DNA of 64,000 nucleotides from an uncultured Celeribacter sp. (lineage in GTDB: Bacteria > Pseudomonadota > Alphaproteobacteria > Rhodobacterales > Rhodobacteraceae), in the NCBI RefSeq assembly GCF_963675965.1, contig NZ_OY780935.1, positions 752,001 to 816,000 on the forward strand. The letters run 5' to 3'. Below the pieces are notes generated by a model, which ran no database searches, had not been told where the DNA came from, and was given only the letters and a program-made list of their open reading frames with translations. The position numbers and the translations under genes were made by a program. This document shows positions 42,976 through 51,203 of this stretch, one piece after another (positions within the stretch are counted from its first letter, which is position 1; each line of letters begins with the position of its first letter).

Positions 42976-43331
42976 GCCATGCACACGACACGAACGCCCC
43001 GCAGCTGGAGGGCGCACCCGGGCACGAGCGGCTGACGCTGCATCTGAGCCAGGATCCTCACGCGCTGGCCGCCCTGCGCGCTTATGCGCAGGCCTGCAGG
43101 GTCCGGCGTCCGGAGCTGGCAGGCAAGCTGCAGGCCACAATCGCGCGGTTGGAAGAACGTCAGCGCTGCCTGCGGATCATCGAAGCCGCCACGCCCAACG
43201 CCCACGGCCACCCGCTCATGGGCGCCGACGAGCAAATCGCCAGCGCCTTGGGAAAGCTGCGCAGCAAGATCCAAGCAGGAGAAGGCCGAGACGCAATCGT
43301 GCGCAATGAGATGGGAGGAGGGGATGGCTAA
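42972..43331 (+). CDS. Phage-like helical protein
   Basis: 119 residues from ATG 42972, coupled by ATGA. Mostly helical: HLSQDPHALAALRAYAQACR and GKLQATIARLEERQRCLRII. No catalytic motif; family not recognised. Overlaps the start of the AlpA-like gene by 8 bases. Confidence 0.6.
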   Translation: MSHAHDTNAPQLEGAPGHERLTLHLSQDPHALAALRAYAQACRVRRPELAGKLQATIARLEERQRCLRIIEAATPNAHGHPLMGADEQIASALGKLRSKIQAGEGRDAIVRNEMGGGDG

Positions 43332-43530
43332 AGTCCAACAGCGCATTGCGGTCACAGAGCGCACCGCCGCCAACATGCTCGAAATTAAGCCTTCTGAGTT
43401 TCGCCGCCTTGTTGATCGCGGGTCGCTCCCAAGGCCAAGAACAATTGCTGGAGAATTGCAGCGATGGAGCGTTGCAGAGCTTAACGCGATAATGGATGGA
43501 AGCGCCATAGATGATGAATTTGAAACATGA
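43324..43530 (+). CDS. AlpA/MerR-like helix-turn-helix, candidate excisionase
   Basis: 68 residues. VTERTAANMLEIKPSEFRRL and VDRGSLPRPRTIAGELQRWS, with WSVAELNAIMDG, follow the AlpA/Xis-type winged helix pattern. It lies immediately upstream of the integrase gene and overlaps it by 4 bases (ATGA), the standard place for a recombination directionality factor. An activator role is the alternative. Confidence 0.75.
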   Translation: MAKVQQRIAVTERTAANMLEIKPSEFRRLVDRGSLPRPRTIAGELQRWSVAELNAIMDGSAIDDEFET

Positions 43531-44543
43531 AAAAGCCTGACCTGCCATATCTCGACGCCATCCCGGCAAAGGGGAAAGTCTACTACTATTTCCGCCGCGG
43601 CAAGGTCCGGGTGCGGATCAATCACGATCCAGATACTGAAGAATTTTCGAGGGAATATTGGGCGCTGAGAAGCGGAAGGACGCCCGCGGCCTCTCGCACC
43701 ACGTGGGAAAAGCTGATCGTCAGCTATTACCAAAGCCCGAAATACAAGAAACTCTCAAAAGGCACCGCATCCAATTATCGCCGCCACTGTGAGGAGATCA
43801 GATTGAAGAACGGCAAGAAGGACGTGAAATCCTTTCGCCGGAAAGACGCCATAGCTGCCCGTGACGCCCTGCAAGACACATGGTCAAAGGCAAATGAGCG
43901 CGTGGCCGTCCTGTCGATCCTGATGAAGCATGCCGTTGATCTGGAATGGATCGACCGCAACCCTGTCACAGACATCGAGAAGCTGAAAGGCGGAGAATAC
44001 AAGGCATGGCCGGAATCGAAGCTGCGAGCATATGAGAGCGCTTGCGGCCCGCACGGGACAGCGCGCACAGTTTACGAGCTTGCAATCGGAACTGGACAAC
44101 GCATTGGCGATTGCATCGCCATGAAGTGGTGCGACTTCGACGGGGAGTTTGTGAGTGTTGTTCAGGAGAAGACAGGGGCAAAAATTCAGGTCTACTGCCC
44201 TGCCAGACTGCGCGAATATCTCTCCACGCTTCCAAGGAGCGGCCAGCACATCCTCGCAAAGAACCTCACGCAGCCCATCGGAAAGAGACAGGTGCAGAAA
44301 GCCGTGGAGGCTGTAAGGGCAGACATCGGCGTGAAGTCCGGAACAAGTCGCCTTGTTCCCCATGGGTGGCGCTACACAGCCGCAACTCAGCTTGCAGAGG
44401 CCGGAGTGGACATGAGGGACATTCAGGCCGTGACCGGACACAAGACGCTATCGATGGTCCAGAAATACACAGCGGGGGCCAGCCAAAAGGCTGCGTCAAA
44501 GCGCGCGCAACTGAGTCGAGAACAGAACAAAGACAAAACGTGA
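43527..44543 (+). CDS. int: Tyrosine recombinase (integrase) of the island
   Basis: 338 residues, apparently complete. After a short arm-binding N-terminus and a core-binding helical domain (about 55-160), the catalytic domain shows Arg192 (GTGQRIGDC), His279-x-x-Arg282 (HGWRYTA), His305 (TGHKTL) and the nucleophile Tyr314 (VQKYT). All active-site residues are present. It ends about 100 bases before the 3' end of tRNA-Leu, the expected position for an enzyme acting on attP next to its own gene. It differs from the fragment at 17189. Confidence 0.96.
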   Translation: MKKPDLPYLDAIPAKGKVYYYFRRGKVRVRINHDPDTEEFSREYWALRSGRTPAASRTTWEKLIVSYYQSPKYKKLSKGTASNYRRHCEEIRLKNGKKDVKSFRRKDAIAARDALQDTWSKANERVAVLSILMKHAVDLEWIDRNPVTDIEKLKGGEYKAWPESKLRAYESACGPHGTARTVYELAIGTGQRIGDCIAMKWCDFDGEFVSVVQEKTGAKIQVYCPARLREYLSTLPRSGQHILAKNLTQPIGKRQVQKAVEAVRADIGVKSGTSRLVPHGWRYTAATQLAEAGVDMRDIQAVTGHKTLSMVQKYTAGASQKAASKRAQLSREQNKDKT

Positions 44544-44641
44544 ATGTGCTAACTATTTGCTAAACTTTCAAAAACACATCACGAAAAGCGCACATTTTCG
44601 TATATACAAAAATAAAAATAAATATAGTTAAATAAGTCACT

Positions 44642-44695
44642 TGGTGCGGGTGGAGGGACTTGAACCCCCACGCCTTGCGGCGCCAGAACCTAAAT
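44642..44695. repeat. Right attachment site (attR) within tRNA-Leu
   Basis: 54-base partner of 17493-17546, covering the 3' half of the tRNA from CCA through the T-arm, variable arm and anticodon stem. One mismatch. The tRNA is kept intact on this side. Confidence 0.92.
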
Positions 44696-44726
44696 CTGGT
44701 GCGTCTACCAATTTCGCCACACCCGC
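44642..44726 (-). tRNA. tRNA-Leu (anticodon UAG)
   Basis: 85-base gene with encoded CCA. On the minus strand the acceptor GCGGGTG pairs with CACCCGC. The anticodon arm CCAGA-TTTAGGT-TCTGG gives anticodon TAG. The variable arm is long (class II), and the T-loop is GTTCAAGTC. Its 3' half is the integration target of the island. Confidence 0.97.
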
Positions 44727-44901
44727 GTGGCGCTGCAGATAGCAAACCTGAGCTCCGAGTGAAAGAGACAAACGCCGCCCCTTAGGCAAGAAAATCGGTT
44801 CACGGACGACTTTGCAGGCGCGCGCAGTGATTGCGCCTGCGGTCATGGCGCGCGCTCAGCCCACGCAGACCGCGGCAAAGCCCCCCCCCCCGCACCGCGC
44901 C

Positions 44902-45717
44902 TCACAGCCCCATGGCGTGCAGCACCTTGGGTAGTTCCTCTGGCAAGTCCTCGGCGATCAGGCCGGGGCCAAAACTGCGGGCAGATTCGACATGCAGCCA
45001 GGCGGCTGTCTCAGCTGCGGCTTTCGTGGCGAAACCGCGTGCCAGAAGACCAGTGATCAGCCCGGCGAGCACATCGCCGGATCCCGCCGTGGCAAGCCAC
45101 GGCGCGGCACGATCATAGACGGCGGCGCTGATCGAGCACTGCCCATTGGGAGACGCGATCACAGTGTCGGGCCCTTTGAACAGCACGGTGCATCCAGCCC
45201 GTTTGGCGGCCGCGCGCGTTGCGTCCACTTTGCTATAGGCCGGGCCTTTGGTGGGCGGCTCTGCAAACTTGGCGGCGATGTCGGGGAAGAGGCGTCTGAA
45301 CTCGCCCGCGTGAGGCGTGAGGACGCATCTGTCATGGAGCGCTGTAAATCCCGCCTCGCTTTGCGCCAGCGCAGTGAGCGCGTCAGCATCGAGCACGGTG
45401 GCGCGTTTGGCGGCAAGCACATGGGGTAGGAATTCGGCCGCGCGATCAACACCAAAGCCAGGACCAAAACAGAGCGCATTGATACGATCGTCCGAGAGGA
45501 CACGGGTGAGAGTTTCCGGCCTGTCGATTTCAGCGAGCATAATAGCTGTGATCTGGGCGGCGACTTCGGTGACGGCCTCATGCGGGGCGCCGAGGGTGAC
45601 GAGACCCGCGCCGACACGCAGAGCCGCACGCGCCGCAAGACGGGCAGCGCCGGTTTTGCCGGAGAGGCCGGAGAGGATCAGGGCGTGGCCGTGGGAGTAT
45701 TTGTGGGCGCTGCTCAT
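44902..45717 (-). CDS. nnrD: ADP-dependent NAD(P)H-hydrate dehydratase (split NnrD)
   Basis: 271 residues of the ribokinase-like CARKD domain, which dehydrates damaged S-NAD(P)HX back to NAD(P)H. Motifs are ALILSGLSGKTGAARLAARA at the start, TPHAGEF in the middle and TAGSGDVLAGLI near the C-terminus. In most bacteria this is fused behind the epimerase domain in one chain. Here it is a separate frame whose ATG overlaps the epimerase stop (ATGA). An 11-C homopolymer lies just after the stop. Confidence 0.9.
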   Translation of the reverse strand: MSSAHKYSHGHALILSGLSGKTGAARLAARAALRVGAGLVTLGAPHEAVTEVAAQITAIMLAEIDRPETLTRVLSDDRINALCFGPGFGVDRAAEFLPHVLAAKRATVLDADALTALAQSEAGFTALHDRCVLTPHAGEFRRLFPDIAAKFAEPPTKGPAYSKVDATRAAAKRAGCTVLFKGPDTVIASPNGQCSISAAVYDRAAPWLATAGSGDVLAGLITGLLARGFATKAAAETAAWLHVESARSFGPGLIAEDLPEELPKVLHAMGL

Positions 45718-46469
45718 CTCTTTTGAAGCCTCCAGAGTTCCAAACTTGTAAGTTGCGCGGCATCGGAATGCCCTTCGGTCAAGCCAATATCAACAACAAC
45801 TGTTTTTCCGCAGGCTTTAGGGCCCTCGGCCAGCACATGCCCGAGCTTCATGCGATGAAAGCTCACTGTGAGATTGGCCATGACACAGTAGTCGAATGGA
45901 TTATCATCGCCCCCAAGATACCGCCCGCTGTCCGCGCAAACGCCAGATGGGATGTCTACTGACACCACCTGAGGCAGCCCGTATTCTGCCGAAGCCGCTT
46001 GCCAATAGTTCAGTTCCATTTGGGTGCGCGGCAACGCATTGAAAGGGCGCGTCAGGCCGGTCCCAAACAGCGCGTCGACGGCAAGCGCTGTTCCCTTATG
46101 ATCTTCGCCATATCCATCCATCCTCTCATCTGTCAGCGGAGCAACCTCCCCCAACTCCGCCCACCGCTCATAATTCACCTTCGCATCCGGCGGTAGCTTT
46201 TCGGGATCTCCATAGAGAAACACCTCCACCGCCCAGCCGCGCTGTTTCAACAGCCGCGCGATGACGAATCCGTCGCCGCCGTTGTTGCCGGGGCCGCAGA
46301 GGACGACGGCCGTATAGGCAGACTGCGCCAGCTCGGGCCACTCGTCCATGACGGCATCCACAACACCCGCCCCTGCGCGCTCCATCAGCTCCAACCCGGT
46401 GACGTCCCCGCTGTCGATTGCCGCGCTTTCAATGGCGCGCATTTGTGCACTGGTCAGTAATTCTGCCAT
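45714..46469 (-). CDS. nnrE: NAD(P)H-hydrate epimerase (YjeF N-terminal type)
   Basis: 251 residues. It interconverts R- and S-NAD(P)HX. CGPGNNGGDGFVIARLL (about 63-79) is the YjeF_N signature; VSVDIPSGVCADSG and DYCVMANLTVSFHRMK are further family blocks. The start at ATG 46469 has GAGG six bases upstream; an in-frame TTG at 46481 is less likely. It ends in ATGA overlap with nnrD. Confidence 0.92.
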   Translation of the reverse strand: MAELLTSAQMRAIESAAIDSGDVTGLELMERAGAGVVDAVMDEWPELAQSAYTAVVLCGPGNNGGDGFVIARLLKQRGWAVEVFLYGDPEKLPPDAKVNYERWAELGEVAPLTDERMDGYGEDHKGTALAVDALFGTGLTRPFNALPRTQMELNYWQAASAEYGLPQVVSVDIPSGVCADSGRYLGGDDNPFDYCVMANLTVSFHRMKLGHVLAEGPKACGKTVVVDIGLTEGHSDAAQLTSLELWRLQKR

Positions 46470-46641
46470 TTTTTGCCTCAAAAGTTTTCATTTCGCCCCA
46501 TTATTAATCTGAATGCATAAATTTTAATCCTGCACTCGCGAATCCTGTGGGCAGTTCCGGCTCTCCCAGCTTAGCTGATTGTGGCCGTGCATGAGAAATG
46601 TTCTCACGGTTCGCGAACAGAGTTTAGGGAGTCGAAGGTCC

Positions 46642-46980
46642 ATGAAAAAGATCGAAGCGATCATCAAGCCCTTCAAGCTCGACGAAGTGAAAGAAGCGCT
46701 GCAGGAAATCGGCGTACAGGGTCTTTCAGTCGTTGAGGTGAAGGGCTTCGGGCGCCAGAAAGGCCACACCGAGCTATACCGCGGTGCAGAATACGTTGTG
46801 GACTTCCTGCCCAAGGTCAAAATCGAGGTTGTTCTGGCCGCAGATCAGGTTGAGAGCGCGATTGACGCCATCGTCAGCGCCGCCAAGACCGACAAGATCG
46901 GCGACGGGAAAATCTTCGTTTCTCCGATCGAACAAGCCATTCGAATCCGTACGGGCGAGTCTGGTCAGGACGCGCTTTAA
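46642..46980 (+). CDS. glnB: Nitrogen regulatory protein P-II
   Basis: 112 residues. It signals 2-oxoglutarate, ATP/ADP and glutamine status to GlnE/NtrB and other targets. The uridylylation site is Tyr51 on the T-loop (TELYRGAEYVVDF), and the second PII signature VSAAKTDKIGDGKIFV is present. The start at 46642 (MKKIEAIIKPF) has AGGGAG upstream. Followed after 87 bases by glnA, the usual glnBA operon of Alphaproteobacteria. Confidence 0.97.
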   Translation: MKKIEAIIKPFKLDEVKEALQEIGVQGLSVVEVKGFGRQKGHTELYRGAEYVVDFLPKVKIEVVLAADQVESAIDAIVSAAKTDKIGDGKIFVSPIEQAIRIRTGESGQDAL

Positions 46981-47067
46981 GGGACAGCGTCAGGCACCGG
47001 GACATCCGTCACACGCCAGCCTGTCGTCACAAACACCATCACGTTTAACAAAGGGACAAGGTCACAA

Positions 47068-48474
47068 ATGAGCATTCAAGACGTTCTCAAGACCATGAAA
47101 GACGAAGACGTCCAGTACGTCGACGTCCGCTTTACCGACCCGCGCGGTAAGCTGCAGCACGTAACTCTGCGCCACACCGAAGTGGACGAAGACTTCTTCG
47201 AGGAAGGCTTCATGTTCGACGGTTCCTCCATCGCTGGCTGGAAATCCATCGATCAGTCCGACATGAAGCTGATCCCGGATCCGGCGTCTGCCTACATCGA
47301 CCCGTTCTATGCAGAAAAAACGCTCTGCGTGCACTGCACCGTGGTCGAGCCGGACACCGGCGAATCCTACGACCGCGACCCGCGCGGCTGTGCCCAGCGT
47401 GCAGAAGCCTACCTGAAGTCTTCGGGCATCGGCGACAGCTTCTTCTGTGGTCCGGAAGCCGAATTCTTCCTGTTCGACGACGTACGGTATTCCGTCGAGA
47501 TGAACAAAGTGTCCTACGAAGTGGACGCGATGGATGCGTCCTGGAACACCGACACCGAATACGAAATGGGCAACACCGGCCACCGTCCGGGCATCAAAGG
47601 CGGCTACTTCCCGGTCAACCCGATCGACGATGGTCAGGACATCCGCGGTGAAATGCTCACCACCATGGCCAACATGGGCATGAAAGTGGACAAGCACCAC
47701 CACGAAGTGGCGTCCTGCCAGCACGAACTCGGCCTGATCTTCGGCACGCTGACCGAACAAGCCGACCACCTGCAGAAATACAAATACGTGATCCACAACG
47801 TGGCTCAGGCCTACGGCAAATCGGCAACATTCATGCCGAAACCGATCGCAGGCGACAACGGCACCGGCATGCACGTAAACATGTCCATCTGGAAAGACGG
47901 CAAGCCGCTCTTTGCCGGCGACAAATATGCCGATCTCTCCGACGAAGCCCTGTGGTTCATCGGCGGCATCCTGAAGCACGCGAAAGCGCTGAACGCCTTC
48001 ACCAACCCGTCGACCAACTCCTACAAGCGTCTGATCCCGGGCTTTGAAGCTCCGGTTCTGCGCGCCTACTCTGCTCGTAACCGTTCGGGCTGTGTGCGTA
48101 TTCCGTGGGCGGAATCGCCGAAGGCGAAACGCGTGGAAGCCCGCTTCCCCGACCCCTCCGCCAACCCGTATCTGTGTTTCGCAGCCCTGCTGATGGCTGG
48201 CCTCGACGGCATCAAGAACAAAATCGATCCGGGCCCCTCTTCCGACAAAGACCTCTACGATCTGCCGCCGGAAGAACTGGCCGAAATCCCGACCGTTTGC
48301 GCCTCGCTGCGTGAAGCTCTGGAAGAGCTGGAAAAAGACATGGACTTCCTCACCGCAGGCGACGTGTTCACCAAAGACCAGATCGCTGGTTACATGGACC
48401 TCAAGTGGGAAGAAGTGTACGCCTACGAGCACACTCCGCACCCGGTCGAATACAAACTGTACTACTCCTGCTAA
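47068..48474 (+). CDS. glnA: Glutamine synthetase type I
   Basis: 468 residues. It assimilates ammonium into glutamine as a dodecamer. Family blocks include FMFDGSSIAGWKSI (about 49-62), EAEFFLFDD, the ATP-binding KPIAGDNGTGMHVNMS and the latch NRSGCVRIPW. The C-terminal region contains the adenylylation loop (around KDLYDLPPEE). GTCACA with AAAGGGACAAGG forms the upstream site. Cotranscribed with glnB and closed by a terminator. Confidence 0.98.
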   Translation: MSIQDVLKTMKDEDVQYVDVRFTDPRGKLQHVTLRHTEVDEDFFEEGFMFDGSSIAGWKSIDQSDMKLIPDPASAYIDPFYAEKTLCVHCTVVEPDTGESYDRDPRGCAQRAEAYLKSSGIGDSFFCGPEAEFFLFDDVRYSVEMNKVSYEVDAMDASWNTDTEYEMGNTGHRPGIKGGYFPVNPIDDGQDIRGEMLTTMANMGMKVDKHHHEVASCQHELGLIFGTLTEQADHLQKYKYVIHNVAQAYGKSATFMPKPIAGDNGTGMHVNMSIWKDGKPLFAGDKYADLSDEALWFIGGILKHAKALNAFTNPSTNSYKRLIPGFEAPVLRAYSARNRSGCVRIPWAESPKAKRVEARFPDPSANPYLCFAALLMAGLDGIKNKIDPGPSSDKDLYDLPPEELAEIPTVCASLREALEELEKDMDFLTAGDVFTKDQIAGYMDLKWEEVYAYEHTPHPVEYKLYYSC

Positions 48475-48498
48475 TCGGCAGCTGTGGTTTGAGTTTGG

Positions 48499-48526
48499 AA
48501 AGGGCGCCTTCGGGTGCCCTTTTCTT
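48499..48526 (+). terminator. Terminator of glnBA
   Basis: Imperfect stem AAAGGGCGCC/GGTGCCCTTT with a TTCG-type loop and a T-rich tail, 25 bases after glnA. Confidence 0.8.
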
Positions 48527-48554
48527 TTGGCTGGCTTGCCCCTAAAGGACGGGG

Positions 48555-48986
48555 ATGATCCGTCTTCGGCCCCATCATCTGCTCTGTCTTCAGACCTATA
48601 TCGGCAAAGGCTATTCCGCCGAGTTCGTGGCAGGATACGAGCGGATCGTGACGCGGCTCAACGCGGGCGAAGAGGTCGAGATCATCGAAGGTCCCGATGA
48701 CATCTGCGCCCCGCTCCTGTCCGAACAAACCTGTCCGCATTGCCACAATGACAGCGTCCTGCACCGGGATGCCCTTGCGGTACGGGAGATTGCACGGCTG
48801 ATCGGTCGTGATCTCGAAATCGGCCACCGGATGTCACTGGATCGCAGCACGCTCGCCCGATTGCGCGCGGCGTTTGCCGACGGTCGCCTGCGCAGCGCAT
48901 GCCAAAGCTGCCCCTGGAGCGCCCTTTGCGACGAGATCGCAGAAGGTGGCTTTGCACAGACCCGCCTGCATCCGCTATCCGGCTGA
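48555..48986 (+). CDS. DUF1284 protein, probable metal-cluster protein
   Basis: 143 residues. MIRLRPHHLLCLQTYIGKGYS is the DUF1284 start, and cysteines occur at CAPLL, TCPHCHND and ACQSCPWSALC, a pattern suited to an iron-sulfur or zinc site. The function of the family is not known. It follows glnA after a terminator, so it is probably independent. Confidence 0.82.
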   Translation: MIRLRPHHLLCLQTYIGKGYSAEFVAGYERIVTRLNAGEEVEIIEGPDDICAPLLSEQTCPHCHNDSVLHRDALAVREIARLIGRDLEIGHRMSLDRSTLARLRAAFADGRLRSACQSCPWSALCDEIAEGGFAQTRLHPLSG

Positions 48987-49078
48987 CGGGCGCTCCTCAC
49001 CCCCACAGATGGTTTACGGAAGGTGAAAACGCGTTAAGGTTCATTCATTCGTTAAAATTGTCTTGATTGGAGTGACCT

Positions 49079-49393
49079 ATGTTTTCTGTATTTCGTCGCC
49101 CACGCACCATTGCAGCCATGGCGTTTGCACTGGTGTTGGGCAGCGCCAGTGCTGTCTCGGCCACCGATATTCGCCCACAGCAATCGCATCCGACCCCCAC
49201 CGCCGCAGAAGCCGTTCAGCTTTGGGAACAGCTGTCCGGCACGCGCTCCGGAGCGCAGCTGTACGATGCCGCCTGCTGCAAGATCTGCAAGAAGGGCAAG
49301 GCTTGCGGGGACAGCTGCATCAGCCGCTCCTATACCTGCCACAAGGGGCCCGGCTGCGCCTGCGACGGCTGGATCCCCCCTGCCGCAAGGTAA
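49079..49393 (+). CDS. Secreted cysteine-rich small protein
   Basis: 104 residues. A signal peptide (about 1-29, cleavage after VSA) precedes a variable linker and a C-terminal knot-like region with nine closely spaced Cys (CCKICKKGKACGDSC, then YTCHKGPGCACDG). The pattern recurs in many bacterial genomes as an uncharacterised secreted protein. It could bind metal or form several disulfides in the periplasm. Good AGTG/GGAG-type spacing upstream. Confidence 0.72.
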   Translation: MFSVFRRPRTIAAMAFALVLGSASAVSATDIRPQQSHPTPTAAEAVQLWEQLSGTRSGAQLYDAACCKICKKGKACGDSCISRSYTCHKGPGCACDGWIPPAAR

Positions 49394-49460
49394 GTCTTGC
49401 CAGAGCGCAGCGCGCAGGTGAGCCTGTAGCCGAACAACGGGTCGGGGAGGACCGATTGGC

Positions 49461-51203
49461 ATGCGGCGCAAAACAGCCGTCTTTGCAGGGATTGCGCTGG
49501 CAACGATTGCCATCGGCTGGACCTTCGGTCACGGTGCCCCGAAGCATATTGCGCGGGACCTGATCATCACCGGCGGCCCGATCCTGACCCAATCTGCCAT
49601 AGCTCCTGCCGAAGTGGCTGCCCTCGCCATAAGCGACGGAAAAATCGTTGCGGTGGGATCTCTGGAGACAACCCAGGCTGCCCTGCCCGATGCCGCCACC
49701 TTCGATCTTGACGGACAAACGCTGATCCCCGGCCTGATCGAACCCCACACCCACCCTCTGGCCTCGGCCCTGCTTGGCGCTGTGATCAATGTCAGCGCCA
49801 ACACCCATGACAGCCGCGCACAGGTCATGGCGACATTGGAGGACGCCGCGACGGGGTTCGGGATTTCCAAATGGCTTGTGGCCTTTGGCTGGGACCCGGT
49901 CGCCCTACCCGATCTCGATCCGCCGACCCTCGCGGAACTCGACGCAATTTCCCCCGACAAACCCATGCTGGTACTCACGCAGATGATGCATGAGGCCTAT
50001 GTCAACAGCGCCGCTTTGGAAGCCGCGGGCATCCCCATGGATGGCCCCGCCGACATGGCGCATGGGGTGCTCAGAGACAGCGACGGGCATCCGAGCGGCA
50101 CGCTGCGCGAACTGATGGCAATCAACCGTGTCATGGCGGCCCTACCGCCGGTCCCTGACCCTGTCGTGGAGTTGCTTCTGCGTCGACAGTATGCCGCCTA
50201 TGCCAAATCCGGTTACACCACCATCGGCGTGACTGGCGCGGTCGGACGCAATGCCGATCCAGTGGGGTTGATTGCCAAGGTCGCCCGTCAGGGTGCGCCG
50301 GTGCGAACCGTGCTCTATCTGCTGAATGACCAAAAGAGCCGCCTGCCGCTGGGGCCGGACGGAGATCTGCACGTGCAGGGAGTGAAATTCTGGCTCGATG
50401 GATCGCCGTTCACCGGCGGTGCCGCGACGCAACGCCCCTACGAAGACACAGCCCTCACCAATGATCGCCTCGGTCTGGATCATCACCATATGGGCGCGCT
50501 GAGCCTGTCCCCGGCACGGTTTCTGGAAGCCGCCCGCCCCTATCACGAGGGGGGATTTCAGATCGCCGTCCATACTCAGGGCGAACGCGCAATCGAGTCG
50601 GCCCTCACCGCCTTCGAAACCCTGAACGCGGAAATGCCCCGTCCGGAACTGCACCACAGGCTGGAACACAATGCCCTGATCACCGAAGAACAGATCGCCC
50701 GCGCCGTGGCGGCAGGCGTGTCGCTGGGATTCTTCATCGATCATATCACCACCTATGGCGACGCCTTGCCGGACCTGTTCGGCGCCGAGCGCACCGCACG
50801 CTATATGCCTGCGGCCTCGGCGCTGCACGCCGGAGCGGTGATGACCCTGCACGGCGATCATCCGGCCTCCGCCCTCAACCCGATGGGCATGTTGCAAACC
50901 GCCGTCAGCCGCCAGAGCCGGACCGGCAGCCTTGTTGCCCCCGATCAGGCCCTCAGCGTGGACGAAGCACTGACCGCCATGACGCGCAGCGCTGCACTGC
51001 AGCTGGGCCTGTCCGAGACGGTTGGCAGTCTCGACATCGGCAAACGCGCCGATTTCACCCTGCTCAGCAACCGCCCGGACACGCGCATGGATATGAATGA
51101 CATAGAGGTGACCGGCACTTGGAGAGACGGTCAGCCCGTCGATACACGCTGGCTGTCCCCCGGCGGGCTCTGGGCGGCGATCCGCGCCTATATCGCGGGC
51201 TGA
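49461..51203 (+). CDS. YtcJ-like amidohydrolase with N-terminal signal
   Basis: 580 residues. A hydrophobic N-terminus (about 5-24) suggests export or membrane anchoring. The amidohydrolase_3 domain shows the metal-binding HTHP motif (GLIEPHTHPLAS), VKFWLDGSPFTGG, further ligands in HTQGERA and HHRLEHN, and the C-terminal DFTLLS segment of the beta-sandwich. Family members hydrolyse amides or formamides; the substrate here is unknown. GGGGAGG lies upstream of the start. Confidence 0.88.
   Translation: MRRKTAVFAGIALATIAIGWTFGHGAPKHIARDLIITGGPILTQSAIAPAEVAALAISDGKIVAVGSLETTQAALPDAATFDLDGQTLIPGLIEPHTHPLASALLGAVINVSANTHDSRAQVMATLEDAATGFGISKWLVAFGWDPVALPDLDPPTLAELDAISPDKPMLVLTQMMHEAYVNSAALEAAGIPMDGPADMAHGVLRDSDGHPSGTLRELMAINRVMAALPPVPDPVVELLLRRQYAAYAKSGYTTIGVTGAVGRNADPVGLIAKVARQGAPVRTVLYLLNDQKSRLPLGPDGDLHVQGVKFWLDGSPFTGGAATQRPYEDTALTNDRLGLDHHHMGALSLSPARFLEAARPYHEGGFQIAVHTQGERAIESALTAFETLNAEMPRPELHHRLEHNALITEEQIARAVAAGVSLGFFIDHITTYGDALPDLFGAERTARYMPAASALHAGAVMTLHGDHPASALNPMGMLQTAVSRQSRTGSLVAPDQALSVDEALTAMTRSAALQLGLSETVGSLDIGKRADFTLLSNRPDTRMDMNDIEVTGTWRDGQPVDTRWLSPGGLWAAIRAYIAG

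Larger units (their letters stand above)
17493..44695. mobile_element. tRNA-Leu integrative genomic island carrying CRISPR-Cas
   Basis: About 27.1 kb between direct repeats of the tRNA-Leu(UAG) 3' half. The integrase and a candidate excisionase sit at the right end beside the intact tRNA, the classic layout of an integrated phage, satellite or island. Cargo is a type I-E CRISPR-Cas system, a nuclease-STAND protein and several IS elements. The right part is a phage-like early region without structural genes. Base composition is uneven: the cas operon is GC-rich like the host, while the STAND gene and the 30.2-kb orphan are much more AT-rich. This suggests stepwise assembly. Confidence 0.85.

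Noticed and set aside
46530..46641. NtrC or sigma-54 promoter upstream of glnB
   Set aside because: Only a poor TGCAC...GTGGGCA half-match and no -24/-12 element could be found.
47062..48441. 459-codon minus-strand frame opposite glnA
   Set aside because: Antisense shadow; glutamine synthetase is unambiguous on the plus strand.
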